A DNA stretch of 64,000 bases from Limnomonas spitsbergensis (Eukaryota; Chlorophyta; Chlorophyceae; Chlamydomonadales). Shown here in pieces: positions 24,751 through 37,700 of the stretch (within the stretch, counting starts at the first letter, position 1; every line of letters begins with the position of its first letter). A program made the translations under genes and the position numbers. The stretch covers positions 1,302,001 to 1,366,000 of the forward strand of contig JAYJMM010000118.1 of the NCBI GenBank assembly GCA_037349105.1, written 5' to 3'. A model generated the notes under the pieces. That model was not told the origin of the DNA and did not search any database. It saw only the letters and a list, made by a program, of their open reading frames with translations.

Positions 24751-26505
24751 ATGACAATCCAAATGAATCCTGCTGCAGCAGCAGCCCAGCAGGCCCCCAC
24801 TTCCGAGCGTCGTCGTCGCTTCACGACAAGTAACCTGGGCGCAGCAGCAGGCGCACAGCCTGCAGAGCATCCCAATTCTGGTCCTCCATCGTGCCAGCTG
24901 CAGGTGCAGCGGCAGGAGCAGCAGCAGCTACCCCAAGGTGGCTCCTCAACGGCAGGTTTAGTTGGCGCCCTTCCTCCTGCCCTGCTGGGTCCTGCCGCTG
25001 GGCCAGCTTGGGCCAGGGCCTTCACACTGCTTCATGATGTCAAGGCCTCCAAGGAGCAGGCCATCGGGCTATTCCGACTGAAGCTCTCCCCATTGCCAGC
25101 TGCAGCAGGCGACGGAGGTGACAACACCACTGCCCAGCCCGCGGCGGTGCCGGATGCTATTGCCTTGGCTTTCAATGATTCGACTGCAGCTCTCTGGCTC
25201 AACGGTGGGGAGACTTCAAACTCGCACAGCGCAGAGCACGCTTTATACCGCAGAGCACCTACCGGTATCAGACAGGTGCTTGCAACGGTGGCAGCGGCGC
25301 CTGGCACTGCTTTAACCTCGGACGTTGCGTTTTTCGTGCCGGTCGCAAGGGATGCAGGCATCAGGGCTGGGGGAACGGCGGTTGAGGCGCCTGGCGGCCT
25401 GGCAAGGCTGAGTTGTCACAGCTCACAAAAAGATTCCACCAGGATTCAACGCTACGATGCCACAGCTGCTTCGACAGCTTCAGCAACCACATCATCAAGA
25501 AGTAGCAGAGACGCTGATGACTTCTTCAGACCTGCCAGCCCCTCGGCTCCTGATGTTGACTTCAAAGCTTGTTTTGATCCCTTCACCGCTAAGGGTAAAC
25601 ACCCGTCCCCCCCCCCGCCCACCGGCCAGCCAGCCAGTCGCCCAACTGAAGGTCACATGGAAGCAGCTGCAAATGTCATGCGGACAGAGGGTGGTGCTTA
25701 CGCTGACATTGTCGATTTCTTTGTTACCGTTGAGGGCGGCAGCTGTGGGTCCGCACGGGATGCCCAGTTGGCCCTGCGCCTGCAATGGCAACGGGCACAG
25801 CAGGAGCGGCAGCAACGACTCCAGGAGCAGAAACAGAAGAGGTTGCTGCAGCATCAGCAGGAGGTGGAGGCAGAGGAGCGCCTGGGGAAGCACCAGGAGT
25901 GGCTGAGGCAGCAGCAAAAGTGGAAGGATGCGCTGCAGAAGCAGCAGCTACAGCAACAGAAACAACGGCGGTTACAGCCGCCACAAACTCAGCGTACTGG
26001 CTGTCCCGGGGATGCACTGGCTTCTTTGCGGCAGCTGCGGACGTCAGACCCGTCCTCAAACAGGGCCATACTGCCAACGATAGCAGTTTCAAGGTCAACG
26101 CAGCCTCGGAAGCTCACCCAAGAGCAGTGCATTTGTGTTGAACTGCCCACGGTTTCCCCACCAGGCGCTAGCAGGCTTCTTGGAGGGCGTTGCAGTTACA
26201 GCGGCCAGGCGTGGGGAGCTTCCCCCCTGGTACAACCGTCGAAATCAGATGTCTGCCGTCAGCAGCAAGCTCTGCTGCTTGGAATATTGAGTAAGAGTGG
26301 ACTCACCAGCCGGGCGCCCCATCTGCTGGATCCAAGCCGTCATGCTGGATCAGAGACGGGCAGCTTTCGAAATGTTTCGACTGGCGACTGTCAGACGCTT
26401 CTGTACAGCGGGATGCGTCAGGAGCGGCTGGAGACGGCTTTCTTTCCGCCAGGCCGAACGACAAACGGTGAGGTTGCGGGCATGAAAATGGGAAGGCTCG
26501 TTTGA
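24751..26505 (+). CDS. Hypothetical protein with Gln-rich coiled coil
   Basis: A single open frame of 584 codons beginning MTIQMNPAAA. Residues about 339-410 form a strongly charged Gln/Lys/Arg/Glu segment with heptad-like spacing (QQERQQRLQEQKQKRL), so a long coiled coil is likely. The N-terminal 100 residues are Ala/Gln/Pro-rich. GLFRLKLSPLP at about residue 106 and AVEAPG near 210 are shared with the upstream 743-residue protein, which suggests common descent. No catalytic domain was recognised. A conserved-looking block, ADIVDFFVTVEGG, precedes the coiled coil. It is in the same orientation as its neighbour and appears intron-free; the true 3' end could still involve an intron. Confidence 0.6.
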   Translation: MTIQMNPAAAAAQQAPTSERRRRFTTSNLGAAAGAQPAEHPNSGPPSCQLQVQRQEQQQLPQGGSSTAGLVGALPPALLGPAAGPAWARAFTLLHDVKASKEQAIGLFRLKLSPLPAAAGDGGDNTTAQPAAVPDAIALAFNDSTAALWLNGGETSNSHSAEHALYRRAPTGIRQVLATVAAAPGTALTSDVAFFVPVARDAGIRAGGTAVEAPGGLARLSCHSSQKDSTRIQRYDATAASTASATTSSRSSRDADDFFRPASPSAPDVDFKACFDPFTAKGKHPSPPPPTGQPASRPTEGHMEAAANVMRTEGGAYADIVDFFVTVEGGSCGSARDAQLALRLQWQRAQQERQQRLQEQKQKRLLQHQQEVEAEERLGKHQEWLRQQQKWKDALQKQQLQQQKQRRLQPPQTQRTGCPGDALASLRQLRTSDPSSNRAILPTIAVSRSTQPRKLTQEQCICVELPTVSPPGASRLLGGRCSYSGQAWGASPLVQPSKSDVCRQQQALLLGILSKSGLTSRAPHLLDPSRHAGSETGSFRNVSTGDCQTLLYSGMRQERLETAFFPPGRTTNGEVAGMKMGRLV

Positions 26506-28740
26506 TTATGATGGAGAGGTTCCTGATGAATATATTGCTGTTTGTTAATTTAGGATGGGCACTGCTTAGCAGATGCTGTGTATGCACATACGAGGACTGA
26601 GGGGGCAAAAAACTGCCAGCTAGGATGCGTGAACGTTAGGTAGAGATGGAGGCACACAGCGAAGGCATTACTTCATCAATGGCATTGGCACGGTGGGTAA
26701 TTATTTTTAAAGTCCCATGACTACCGGTACCACCCAAACAATTTGAATAGTAACAGATTCCCGACCTCCTGGCGCTACACAACCCCCAGGCCAGTCATAG
26801 CGCCGTACCTCTTATTGGGTCTCTCACAAATCGCCGGTACTGACCAGCAACACCTGAAATACTTGATAATTGCTAGATATATTTTTGACCTCAGACTGGG
26901 CAAGTTGTTGTAGTGCAGAGTCAATATTAATTTTGTTCCAACCTGACTGTGAAGGTACAATGAGCGAATCTGGCTGCCCAAGATTCTGAAACGGCCCATG
27001 AAGTGAAGGCATGACTGCGCACGTTAGTCTCATTGCACCTTGGGCATGCTTTGGAGATGACAGGCTGTGATAAGCCTACCTGCTTAAGATGAGCAGAGGC
27101 ATCATCAGTAGCCATCTGGGCGATGCCTAACTGCCTAACTGGGCCATAGGCTTCCGCTCAAAGCCTAGGGTTGTCCTTTTCCAGAGCTCTAATTACTCCT
27201 TTCGTCCTCCCAGCTTCCCTACATACTGTGTAACCTGTATGGGATATGTTCGCCGGGATATGTTTACCGGGGAAACAGGGGACTTTTTATGTTGTAAGGA
27301 ACACCGAGCTAATATCTCGAGTGGGTTCATTAAAAAGGCCAGGAACATTGACCCGTGTCTGATGGGTATATGTGGCACTTGGCAGGCGGGCCCGACGCAT
27401 TGACATGTCAAAACCCTGAAACCACAAATAGAAGGACAGCATATAAATCTGGGTCCACAAACCACTACCGGTAGGTCCTCTAAACAGCGCCATTCCGATC
27501 TCCTAGCCCTTACGGTGCCCATGTCCTCCATCCGTACAAAGCCAAAACCTGCGACGTTTTAAAGCGCCAAATTACAGGCCATGTTGCTCATTCACCCTTG
27601 GGCCCAGGCTTTTGTGGAACGTGTAGCTGAGTTTTTTGACGGCTAGTCTCTTCAGGGGCAGTGAATACGGGTTGCCTGGCTTTTTAGTCGTTGTTCTTGT
27701 TGTTTGGAAGATGACATTACTTTCCTTTCTTTCTTCTTGCACCCTGTCCCTTGAGTTTTCCTAGCTGACTTGATGTTTGCCGACGTGGCCGAGATTTCTT
27801 TAAGCAGGGCCTAGAGGTGTAACGTCATTACCGGTAACATGCACATGCTGTCACGACGTATGGGTGCACCGCACGTATGGGTGGCTTGTACCGCTTTTTG
27901 GTTACCAATAAGAGTGTCTTCTGTGCGCAGTGAAACTTCATGTTCACTGCTGCCTCGTGACAATGCCATGCAATAAATGTGTTGCCTTGCGGGACAGTTA
28001 AACAAGTGCTTGGCAGACATGATGCCACAGCTACCATTCACAGCCGGTCAGCAGCAACTAGGCACATGCGCACCAGGAGTTGTACCCTACATGAACACCT
28101 ACAGCCCCACCGCACAAGCGTCACACGCAGCACACAAATTGCCAACACGACCCAACATTAAACCAACAAAGCATCACCATCACCTTGCATGATCAGAACG
28201 CAAACAGAGGCAGGGACAAACTCGGCAACTACTGCCTAAAGACATAGCATGGACACCTCAGCAGTTTTCAGGGCACACACGTCACTCGGGGGCTGCGCCA
28301 AAGGCACAGCTTTTACAGAATTGACAACGATTCCGCGCATTTGCAACATTCGAGGTGGCTTAATGGGATTTTTTTGATGCGCTCGAATGGAAGGTCGGAT
28401 GCACCCTGGACGAACCTGGGTCCCTTGTGTTTACGTGGTCTCTACGATGTATGCGTAATCACTGCAACATCTAGTTGTCTGTCGACAGAACTTAGTTAAT
28501 GACAGCTGTACTCATCCAATGAACAGGGATGCATATTTTGCGCTAAAATTTGGAACAATTGGTAGTTTTTGAGGGAAAAAGATACGTTAACTTGGGCTTC
28601 CTGTGACCTGCGCAGTGAGAAGGACATCGGGTGAAGGACAGGTCATACGACCGCCATGGGGTGGGTTTCAAGCACACGAGAGAACTAAGGGGCACAGCCA
28701 CGCCACAAACATACGCATCAATTCAGATGGGGAATGGGGA
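26506..28740. other. Intergenic region, no gene recognised
   Basis: About 2.2 kb upstream of the receptor-like gene. Only short ORFs are present on either strand, without family matches or good splice chains. It presumably holds the promoter of the gene that starts near 28741. Confidence 0.5.
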
Positions 28741-31700
28741 ATGATGGGGCATTGCTCGAATCATCGGTTAGAGTCGAATACGTGCAGTCGGTGCGCCAGT
28801 GCCTCCCCCTGGTATCCGCTGGGCCCCGTCACCTCCCTCCTGATAACAGCCTCGGCATTGGCGAGCCTCCTGCACCCGGCAGCCTCCACCTTCTTTGTCA
28901 GCGACCCCGCCTGCGGCTTCAACAGCGACGGCTTCCTGGCCTTCAACACCTCTCCGGTGTTCCAGGCCCTGCGGCCGCTGGGGGTGTGCAGCTGGGGCTT
29001 CGGTAGCGTCACGCCAGTGCCTTCCGGCATCACAGGAACAGTTGATCAATGCCTGCAGTGCGCCTTCGTCCCAGCGACTGACCCGGTCTGCCCGGACGGC
29101 TATTCTGCTTCGGGCAGCCTAGGACAGACATGGGACCTGGTTCCTGCTTCAGGCTGCGAGATAAGCGCTGGCTGCCTCGGCATCGGGTGCCCTGCGGGCA
29201 GCATCAATATAGAGCAGCCTTTCATCTGCCCCAACGGCGCGTGGGCCGTGAGGTGCTGCCCCACTGTGCCGCACATCATGTGTTGCCGCACACTGCAGTG
29301 CATGAGCCAGCAGGCCCCGTCTGGCAACTGCCTCGCGCTCAACAGTAACCAAGATCTGCAGCCAGGGCAGGCGCTGGACGTTCCCAAGTATGCTATGCCT
29401 ACTGGCCGGGCCTGCCCAGGAGAGCTCTACTCGTTCACCAACATGCAAGCGTGCCAAGCGGACCGCACATTTGCGCCCCCCAACTACTACGACGCCTGCA
29501 CCACGCTGCCTCCGCCCACTACTGATACACAAGGCTGCCCCGTTGTACCTGGGTACTCCTTCACTCCATGGCTTGAACTGGGTAAGTCGTACATGGTGCA
29601 TGGGGCCTGGAGTACAATACATGGGGCTTGCTGATGGATCAGGCTTCTGGGACCCATTATATTGTACAATGTACATGAGGACTATTCACAGGGAAGGGTT
29701 GCATTGCAGGATATGGGTATTGACATTTGGGCGTTAAACAATAGGATCATCACATGTCGTGGAAGGGGAACATGAAACAAACGTCAGGTTAAGTGGAGTA
29801 GGCCTGTTGCATGGGGTGGAGAGGTATCCCCATGACCTTTGGGAAGTCGAGTTTGGGGCAGGGAGCTAAAATGTTGAAACTCAGGCATGCAGGCTGCTGA
29901 ATTCTGTGGTTTGGGGAATGTTGCATGCCTGATGCCTGCGCTTACGCACTTACACAGCCCCTCTGGTGTGTGTGAGATGATGCACTTACACCCCCATGCA
30001 GTTTTGCACTTACTCCCCCCCATGCGGTTATGCACTAATATCCTTTGTGCAGATATGCACATGATACCTGCCCATGCATTTGCCCCTTGGCCCATGCATT
30101 TGGCCATCATAAGTTTGAATGGCCCGTGATTTCACACCTGGCATGCAGAGTACCCGGAGGAGGCCGTCATCGATGATGGGACTCCATGGACCCTCCTGGC
30201 AGACCCCGTGCTGGCCCGCTCGACAGCGGCCCAGGACACCGGTCTCATGGCTGCTAGATGCAACCTGGGACCGGGTGCGAAGAGTGGTGGGGCGCCCTGG
30301 TGCACCTGGTTTGCCACCGACGGCAGCGCCCAGCTACGGTCTTACATGCCTCTCAGCCAGCGCTTCGCGACGGGCGCTGGTGCTACCGCCACCAGCGCAA
30401 CCTGCCGGGGTGCCTACGTCCGGCTTGAGGCGCAGCGGGGTGCTGATGCATGCTTGCGGCTTGCAGGCTACTTGTTCCACCCGTACGTGACGGCGGCCCC
30501 GCTCTCCGCGCGCCCGCTGTGCTCCGAGTGCTGGAACGCCACGGCGGTAGCCACCTCATGCAACGCGACAGGCAGTGGGTGTGGAGGTTTCAGCAGCATG
30601 CATGGTATGTTCATGGGAGCAGGAGGAGGAACCAGTGGCGGCGGCTTTCCAACCGTTAATATGACTGAGGCATTCACCACGACGCCTTGCTTTGGGAGCT
30701 TTGAGAGGGTCGGCCTGGCAGGAGGAGCTCCGGCGGAGCTTGATTCTCTGGACCGCCTGCTGTGTGGAGACACGTCCTACTGCGACAGCGGCGCCATGTT
30801 TTATTCTGCCACTGTGGAAGGGGATCCAGGCGGTGGCGAAGGGTTTGTCGATGTCACGGTGACCGTGACAAGGAGCGTGACGTTACCTGCGGGGCTGACT
30901 TCACCGGACGAGCGGAGTGCGGCGGTGCTGCCGGTTCTGATGCGGATCCGGAGCCTGCGGTTCATTTGTGTCAATGGCTCAGAGCTACTGGGGGGCATGC
31001 CACGACCGCTGTTCATCGCAACGCCAAACCTGCAGGTGAGGCTCCGTTCCAACAGCAAGGCAGCAGTAGCAGAACGGATCGGTGCTAAAGCCGCAGCCCA
31101 AGTGTTATTCAGCTCCACTCTCAAGCACACCACAACGAAGCCTTGAGCACTTCAAACAATGTTGCATATTCTTATACCGTATTGGTGATACATTTTAGGT
31201 TCACAAGTTTGTAGGTTTGTTTTTGAGGATAGGTTCCCGGATTTCCGGGGTGTGACTTTTTCAGTTTTTAAATCTGATCATAAATGTCCTATCCATCTGT
31301 TCAGGTGCTATCCATGCCAGGGTGTGGACTGACTGGAGCCCTGCCCGAAGAATATGCCCAGCTGCTCAGCATGCAGGTGAGCGCCGCACATACAGAATAA
31401 TGATTTAGCGTTTTTCAGCTCGAGCTTCAGCTACGTCCTGGCCTGTAGCCGGATGATCCTGGAGCATCATGCCTTGCTGTTTGGGCTGTCGGTTGTAGGT
31501 GGCTCTGGTTTGGTCCCAATCAATATCAATTTGTATCCATTGGTGTAATTTGGCCCAGTGGTGGTGGGCTGGTGGCCGTGGTGGCTGCCCGACTGCCCCT
31601 CAAAGGTGGCCTGGTGAGCACAAGTAGACGCTGGGGCAAGGCTCTGCTTGAGAGCTTTTTCTCAGTTGGACCAATTGCGGCGGCCCACCTGGCGGCAGCC

Positions 31701-34700
31701 AGCCAAAGGCAGTCTCGTGCACATCCACATAAGCACTGGTGCCTGGCTCTGCTTGAGCTCCCCTTGTGCCCAGGAGATTGTTGTGGGTCACGCCTTCCAC
31801 TAAGATATAAATGTTTGTGAGGCTTGAGCTCTGCAGCTGCTTTGGGGAACTGTCGCTCTGCAGCTTTGCGGGCTGCAGGTCTGCAGCCAGCTCTGTTGCT
31901 CAGGGCTTACGACCTTGACAATTTAGGAGGCAAAGTTCCAGTAGGTGAAATCTAGTATGGGTGGCTCTCGGTGGGATTGGTGCTGCCAAAATATGCAGTT
32001 GTTGCCTTGCAGATCAAGGTATTCAACTGCACAACAAGCAATTGTCATTCCTGCCTAATTTTAGCATGCACCCAGTCCATATTTCACTGTTGATCCTTTC
32101 CAATTTCCCCTGAAGCCAGAATTCCGCATCCAGAATTCCTCTTCTGGTTCATACCTGTATCTATCAAGTAGGTGACCTGGTGCCCCGATACATCACATAT
32201 TGACAGGCGCTGGATTTGTCCTCTAATGCGCTCACGGGCCCTCTGCCAACGGTGTGGTCATCCTGGCGCCTGGTCATGATGAACCTTTCCCAGAACCAGC
32301 TGAGCGGCCAGGTGGGAAGTTTTGACGTTCGGTAGGGGAGCGATGTGGTTGATGCCGTCCGTATAAATAAATGATACAATCCACTGAAAGGGTCACTGAC
32401 AATTTCCATTTTATCAGATTTTCATTTTGCTCATGGAAATCTGTTTCTTCAAATTTTATTACAATTTGTTGCAGGACTGGCAATGAAACGGCATGATAAT
32501 ACTTTTAAGTTAAATGCCGTTGATCCTTCCAGACAATCTTGTAATAATGGGACTGGTTTGACGCTACCATATAGTTTTTGACACAACAATTGCTGGTAGC
32601 TCCTATAATGGTGGACTTTGCAGCTGTCAGGGTGATGTCAGTCCAATAGGAATGTTTGCTTCTGGTTCTGGTTGGCTGGTCATGAGGGCTTGAGAACCCA
32701 CCCCTGTTCAGAAGTTGCATTTCCTCTCCTTAAGATGTAAGTCTCCTGCTCAGGCTCCCTTAATTTACATTATATAACGAATGCATTATCCGGTATGGCA
32801 CTGGTATTTTTAATCCCCCCTGCAGGTGCCTGTATTCGTTTCCAATCAATTGTGCCCCCCCCTCCCCCCCCGCATGCCTAGGTCCCCACTTCCTGGTACA
32901 GTGTGGTTCCCCACCGCAGCTATTCAGAAATGGTGTTGCTGGCCGCCACGTGGACTGGCCGGTGGCTGCCAGGGGCAATGCAGGTGAGAGGAAGCAGGGT
33001 CCAGGCTGCAAAACACACTGCAGCGCTTCGCCAGCCATGCGCCATTCTTAACAAAGCGCGGTTGTGTCCAAACTGGTGTCCATGAAGCGACTTGTTTCGA
33101 GACACTCTGTTTCTGTCTGTTTATCATGTGGAAACCAAGGCCCGCATGATTGCATCTGGCTTTGCTCTTTTTCACTCGACAGTGGTGCAGGCTCAAGGAG
33201 CTGCCGCCATGCAACCAGCGCATTCCTGCCTGCCTGCCGGGCCTCCTTCATCCAAGCACGCAGCATTGTACTTATTTGCTTGCCCATGCATCAGTGATTG
33301 CTTCCGCCCTAAATTCCCTCTCCCTCTCCGCAATCCTGAAGGTGCTCGACCTTGGGCAGAACTCGCTGTGGGGGCCGCTGTCTCGCCACTATGTCCAGGG
33401 AGCCTGCTCATGGAAAGAGATCCAGGTGGCATTCATGCCCACGATTGTAGTGGCAGCGACAGCAGACAGCACCTCCAACGAAGGCAAAGGCTCTCAAGAT
33501 TTGCTTGACGGCATGCCCCGATGGTCCCTCTCTGGGAATGCGGGGATACAGGTGGGCTATGCAGAAGCCTGGCATGGAGTCTAGGGACTGTCTTGCGGGT
33601 ATGCATGGGTTTCAAGGGGAGATTGAGTATCCATGCATTGACCAACCGCACCATCCATGTTTGGCCTTTTTGTGCCAAATGCTTTGGAAAAAATGGCTTG
33701 GAGGGTCGTCCTGCTTGCCCTGTTTCTTGAAGGTGTGCCCGTCATCAAGCATGTTCCCAGGTAGAGCGTGTGAGGGTCACATATCACTAAACCCTCACGT
33801 CCCTGTGGGGCACAGTTTCTTTATTTGCTCCTGAAGGATTTCACATCTTCTTTGTTTGTCTTCTGTATGAAACGCTGGTTTTGATGATCGCTATCTTGTG
33901 TCTCCTCCACCCAATAGGCCTGGTCTGCGCCGTACTCCTACGCGAATCCCCTGGCAACACTCGGCGAGACAGACAACAAAAACATGTGTGCTGGATACAC
34001 GTGAGTGCTGCAGATGCATTCGCCACGCGGGACAAAGACCTCTCCTGTACGGGGCGTGATAGGGGCTCAGGTTTATTTCCAACCAGGAGATGCGTCAAGA
34101 AATGGACCCAATCCAGCACGTTAACCGCCATCCAGGGCTAGGCCAACCTCCAGCACGTTTACCGCCATCCAGGGCTAGGCCAACCTCCAGCACGTTTACC
34201 GCCATCCAGGGCTAGGCCAACCTCCAGCACGTTTACCGCCATCCAGGGCTAGGCCAACCTCCAGCACGTTTACCGCCATCCAGGGCTAGGCCAACCTCCA
34301 GCACGTTTACCGCCATCCAGGGCTAGGCCAACCTCCAGCACGTTTACCGCCATCCAGGGCTAGGCCAACCTCCAGCACGTTTACCGCCATCCAGGGCTAG
34401 GCCAACCTCCAGCACGTTAACCGCCATCCAGGGCTAGGCCAACCTCCAGCACGTTTACCGCCATCCAGGGCTAGGCCAACCTCCAGCACGTTAACCGCCA
34501 TCCAGGGCTAGGCCAACCTCCAGCACGTTTACCGCCATCCAGGGCTAGGCCAACCCCCAGCACGTTTACCGCCATCCAGGGCTAGGCCAACCTCCAGCAC
34601 GTTAACCGCCATCCAGGGCTAGGCCAACCTCCAGCACGTTAACCGCCATCCAGGGCTAGGCCAACCTCCAGCACTGTGCAAACAAAGATGCTGATGATTG

Positions 34701-37700
34701 GTGGACTCTAGGCTGATGGCTTGTTGAGCACTTCAGGAACGGTGCAGCCACTCAGCAGGTCACTGTTCTTAGTACTGGGGACTCACACTTTCCCTTTTCG
34801 AAAATTCGAAACCAGATGTCACAGCTATCCTGTCCTCCTTAAGGCAGGCCGCCACCGCTATCTGAAATGCTGTAGTCGTGCACCAAAATAAAAGTCGACC
34901 TCTGACCGGGCTTTGACTGTCTGTGCTGCCTGTGTGCAGCTTTGAACCTGCCCTCTCATCGCTGTTTATGTTAGGATTCTCCATCTACAATTCAGCTACA
35001 TCACGGCCCACAGCCATGGGGGCCTGGTGCAGCATGCCCTGCTGAGCCACTGGCCTTGGGCCAGTAAAATTTTATTCACAGTTGGCCTGCCAAAGGTGGC
35101 CTGAGGCACGCCAATAAAAAGCACTGGCTCAGCCTGTTCGTGCCCCCTCCCTCCTTCTGCTGCAGGTACCTGATCACCCTGGCCCTCCTGTGGGGTGTGT
35201 TCTTCCTGGCAGTGCTAGGCATCGTCGCGTGGTGGCTGATCCGGCGGTGGCTAGCTACCCGTGCGGCAAAGAAGGAGCTCGCGCTTGCAAACAGGGATCA
35301 GGGGGCAGCAGCCGGGGAGCAAGGGGTCGAAGGGCGGGAGGTACAGCGCCTGGAAAGCAGTACTCATGACGCGGAATCGAATGGAGGTGCACCAGCCGCT
35401 GCCGTTGTTACTGCCGCTGCTCGTGCTGCCACTGGGACTGCTGCTGCCACTGTTCACGATGACAGTGACCAAAGTCAAGGGAAGCAGCGGCGCGGCCTGT
35501 GGGCTGGGCGGCTGTGGGATCGCCCGTGGGTCCGCCGTGCCATCTTCTTGGCTCGGTTTGCATGGCTGCTCGCTGACGTGGCGCTGGACATTTCGCTCGT
35601 GGTTTGGCTGCGGGACGATGGCGACCGTGCGGAGTTTGTGGTCTGTGCTGTGTTCATCAGCTTGGCACAGGTGCAGCACTTAAATCCCACAGGAGCATAG
35701 TGACAGTGGCAGCAGTCGGTGGCAGCAGTGAATTACCATACCAGATCCCCTCAGCCGTAGGCCGTGATGTAGCTGAATTGTAGCTGAAGTGCACTTATAA
35801 TAAACTTTGCCTATACCATGAGGTGAAGCCCTTATACAGCCCAGGGCACCTGCACATCCTTAACCATGCTCACACTTTCCGCACTCCCCGTTTCTTCGTG
35901 GCGCCCCTGATGCAGGCCGCTATATCCGTGGCCTGCTTCATCAACCTGGCGCCTCTGTTGTGCAGCAGCCTGTGCATGCTGCTGCTGCTGGCCGGACCCC
36001 TGTTCGTCACAATGCCCGTGCTGGCACCGGTACTGGCTGTGTGGAACGCGTACAACCCAAACGTACCGCTGGTCTTCTGGAGGTGAGTACCACTGCAGCA
36101 GGTGTGGGAAGCCTCTATGATGTACAGCTGATGTACAACGAATAGGCTAGAATGGGGATGAACGGAGAGAGTTGTAGACTCACAGTGCATCCAGCCATCA
36201 GCATGGCTAAAAGACATCCGTGGTGCACGAGCAAATCGGATGCAATCTGCGACATGACATTGGGTCGATGCACTGGAGCTGCAGCAGCAAGGTAACATGT
36301 GAATAAGTGTGGATACGTTGATGCAGTCAGAGCAGCTTGGCCTGAACACTTGCCTTGTGATGCACTGCCTTGCAGGTACATGGAGCTGGTGGAGTTTGCT
36401 GTCATGCTTATTCAAGCCCCGGCACAGTCTATCAGCCAGAGCGTTATCTTTGCGCGTCAGAACCAGGTGCGGGGATGGATGAGGGCATGGAAATGGGAAA
36501 CACTTGGTGGTCTTGACTGTGGACGATACCTGGTGGTATGGAACTATTGACAACACCTGGATCTTCCCCAAAGGGTCAGCCACCCTCCTAGAAAGGGTAG
36601 GGGGGACAAACCAGCTTCTGTCATTTTTTTAGAAATCACAGGGTCGTGAGAGTCTCCTCAGAGGTGAGGCCCGCTGGCAGAGCAGAACACGAAGAAGGGA
36701 GCACCTTGAAGCTACTCCTGTGCCATAACCCTCACCGACCAGCATGTGTCATAAGTTCATAACTCAAAAGAAGACGCTCATGCTTGACAGATCTGCCTCG
36801 TGCCTATGTTGTACCGCAGATGGGTCGCGGCATGTACATCAACCAGGCCTTGTTCATCACATCCATCATGTTCTCCCTGGGCGACATGCTCATCTCCATA
36901 TTTAAGCTACTCAGGTGAACACGGGAGGGACTGCAATGGGGGGGAGGGAGTATTCCAGTGGGGAGGGCTCTGGGGGGTCGTTTTAACGAGCTTCCACAGC
37001 TGGAGGGACTGCGCAGTTCCTGACCACTACAGGATTATCGAAGCCATCTCTTTTATAACCTATGGCTATCTCATGAGCCACATGGGGCTTTGTCCCCCAG
37101 GGCATCCGGGGCAGCAATTAGCCGAACGAGTGACTTTCTTAACCTGCCCTCCAGGCCACACATTGACCACACTACTAATTTGCTTGTTTTCTCATTCCCC
37201 CGGCCATAGCAATTGTCACGGCCCTGCAACTGAGCGTTTTTTCGCTCAAAGGCACACTGGTTATTTGTTCATGCACCCATATTCATTCCCCCTGCTATTA
37301 CCCTGCTTAAGTGCTGCTGCTCATACGCCATCTTCCCCAGGTACAAGCATGGCCCGTGGCGCCGTGTGATTGTCGCCATCACACACCTCAACACCTCCCG
37401 GGACCTCACTCCATACAAGAAGGACTTTGTGTATTACTCCAACTTCAAACCCGAAACGCCGATGTTGTGGGGCGACCCAACTCGCGAGGGGGACGGCGCC
37501 GAGCCGTTGTTGCTGCTGCCAGAAGGCGGCGGTGGCGGACATGTCAATTCCAGCGCGGGGGTGGCAGCTGGCGAGGGTGGCGATGTAGGCAGTCGGGCTC
37601 CCGGTGCCTACGGTGGGCCGACTAGCCCGCTGATGAAACAGCTCCGGCAGCAGCAGTCACGCAGGGGAACCCTTCAATGGGGCCCGCTGCCGAGGCAGCG

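Noticed and set aside
34112..34675. Possible CRISPR array
   Set aside because: Units are direct tandem repeats of 37 bp without spacers, in an intron of a eukaryotic gene.
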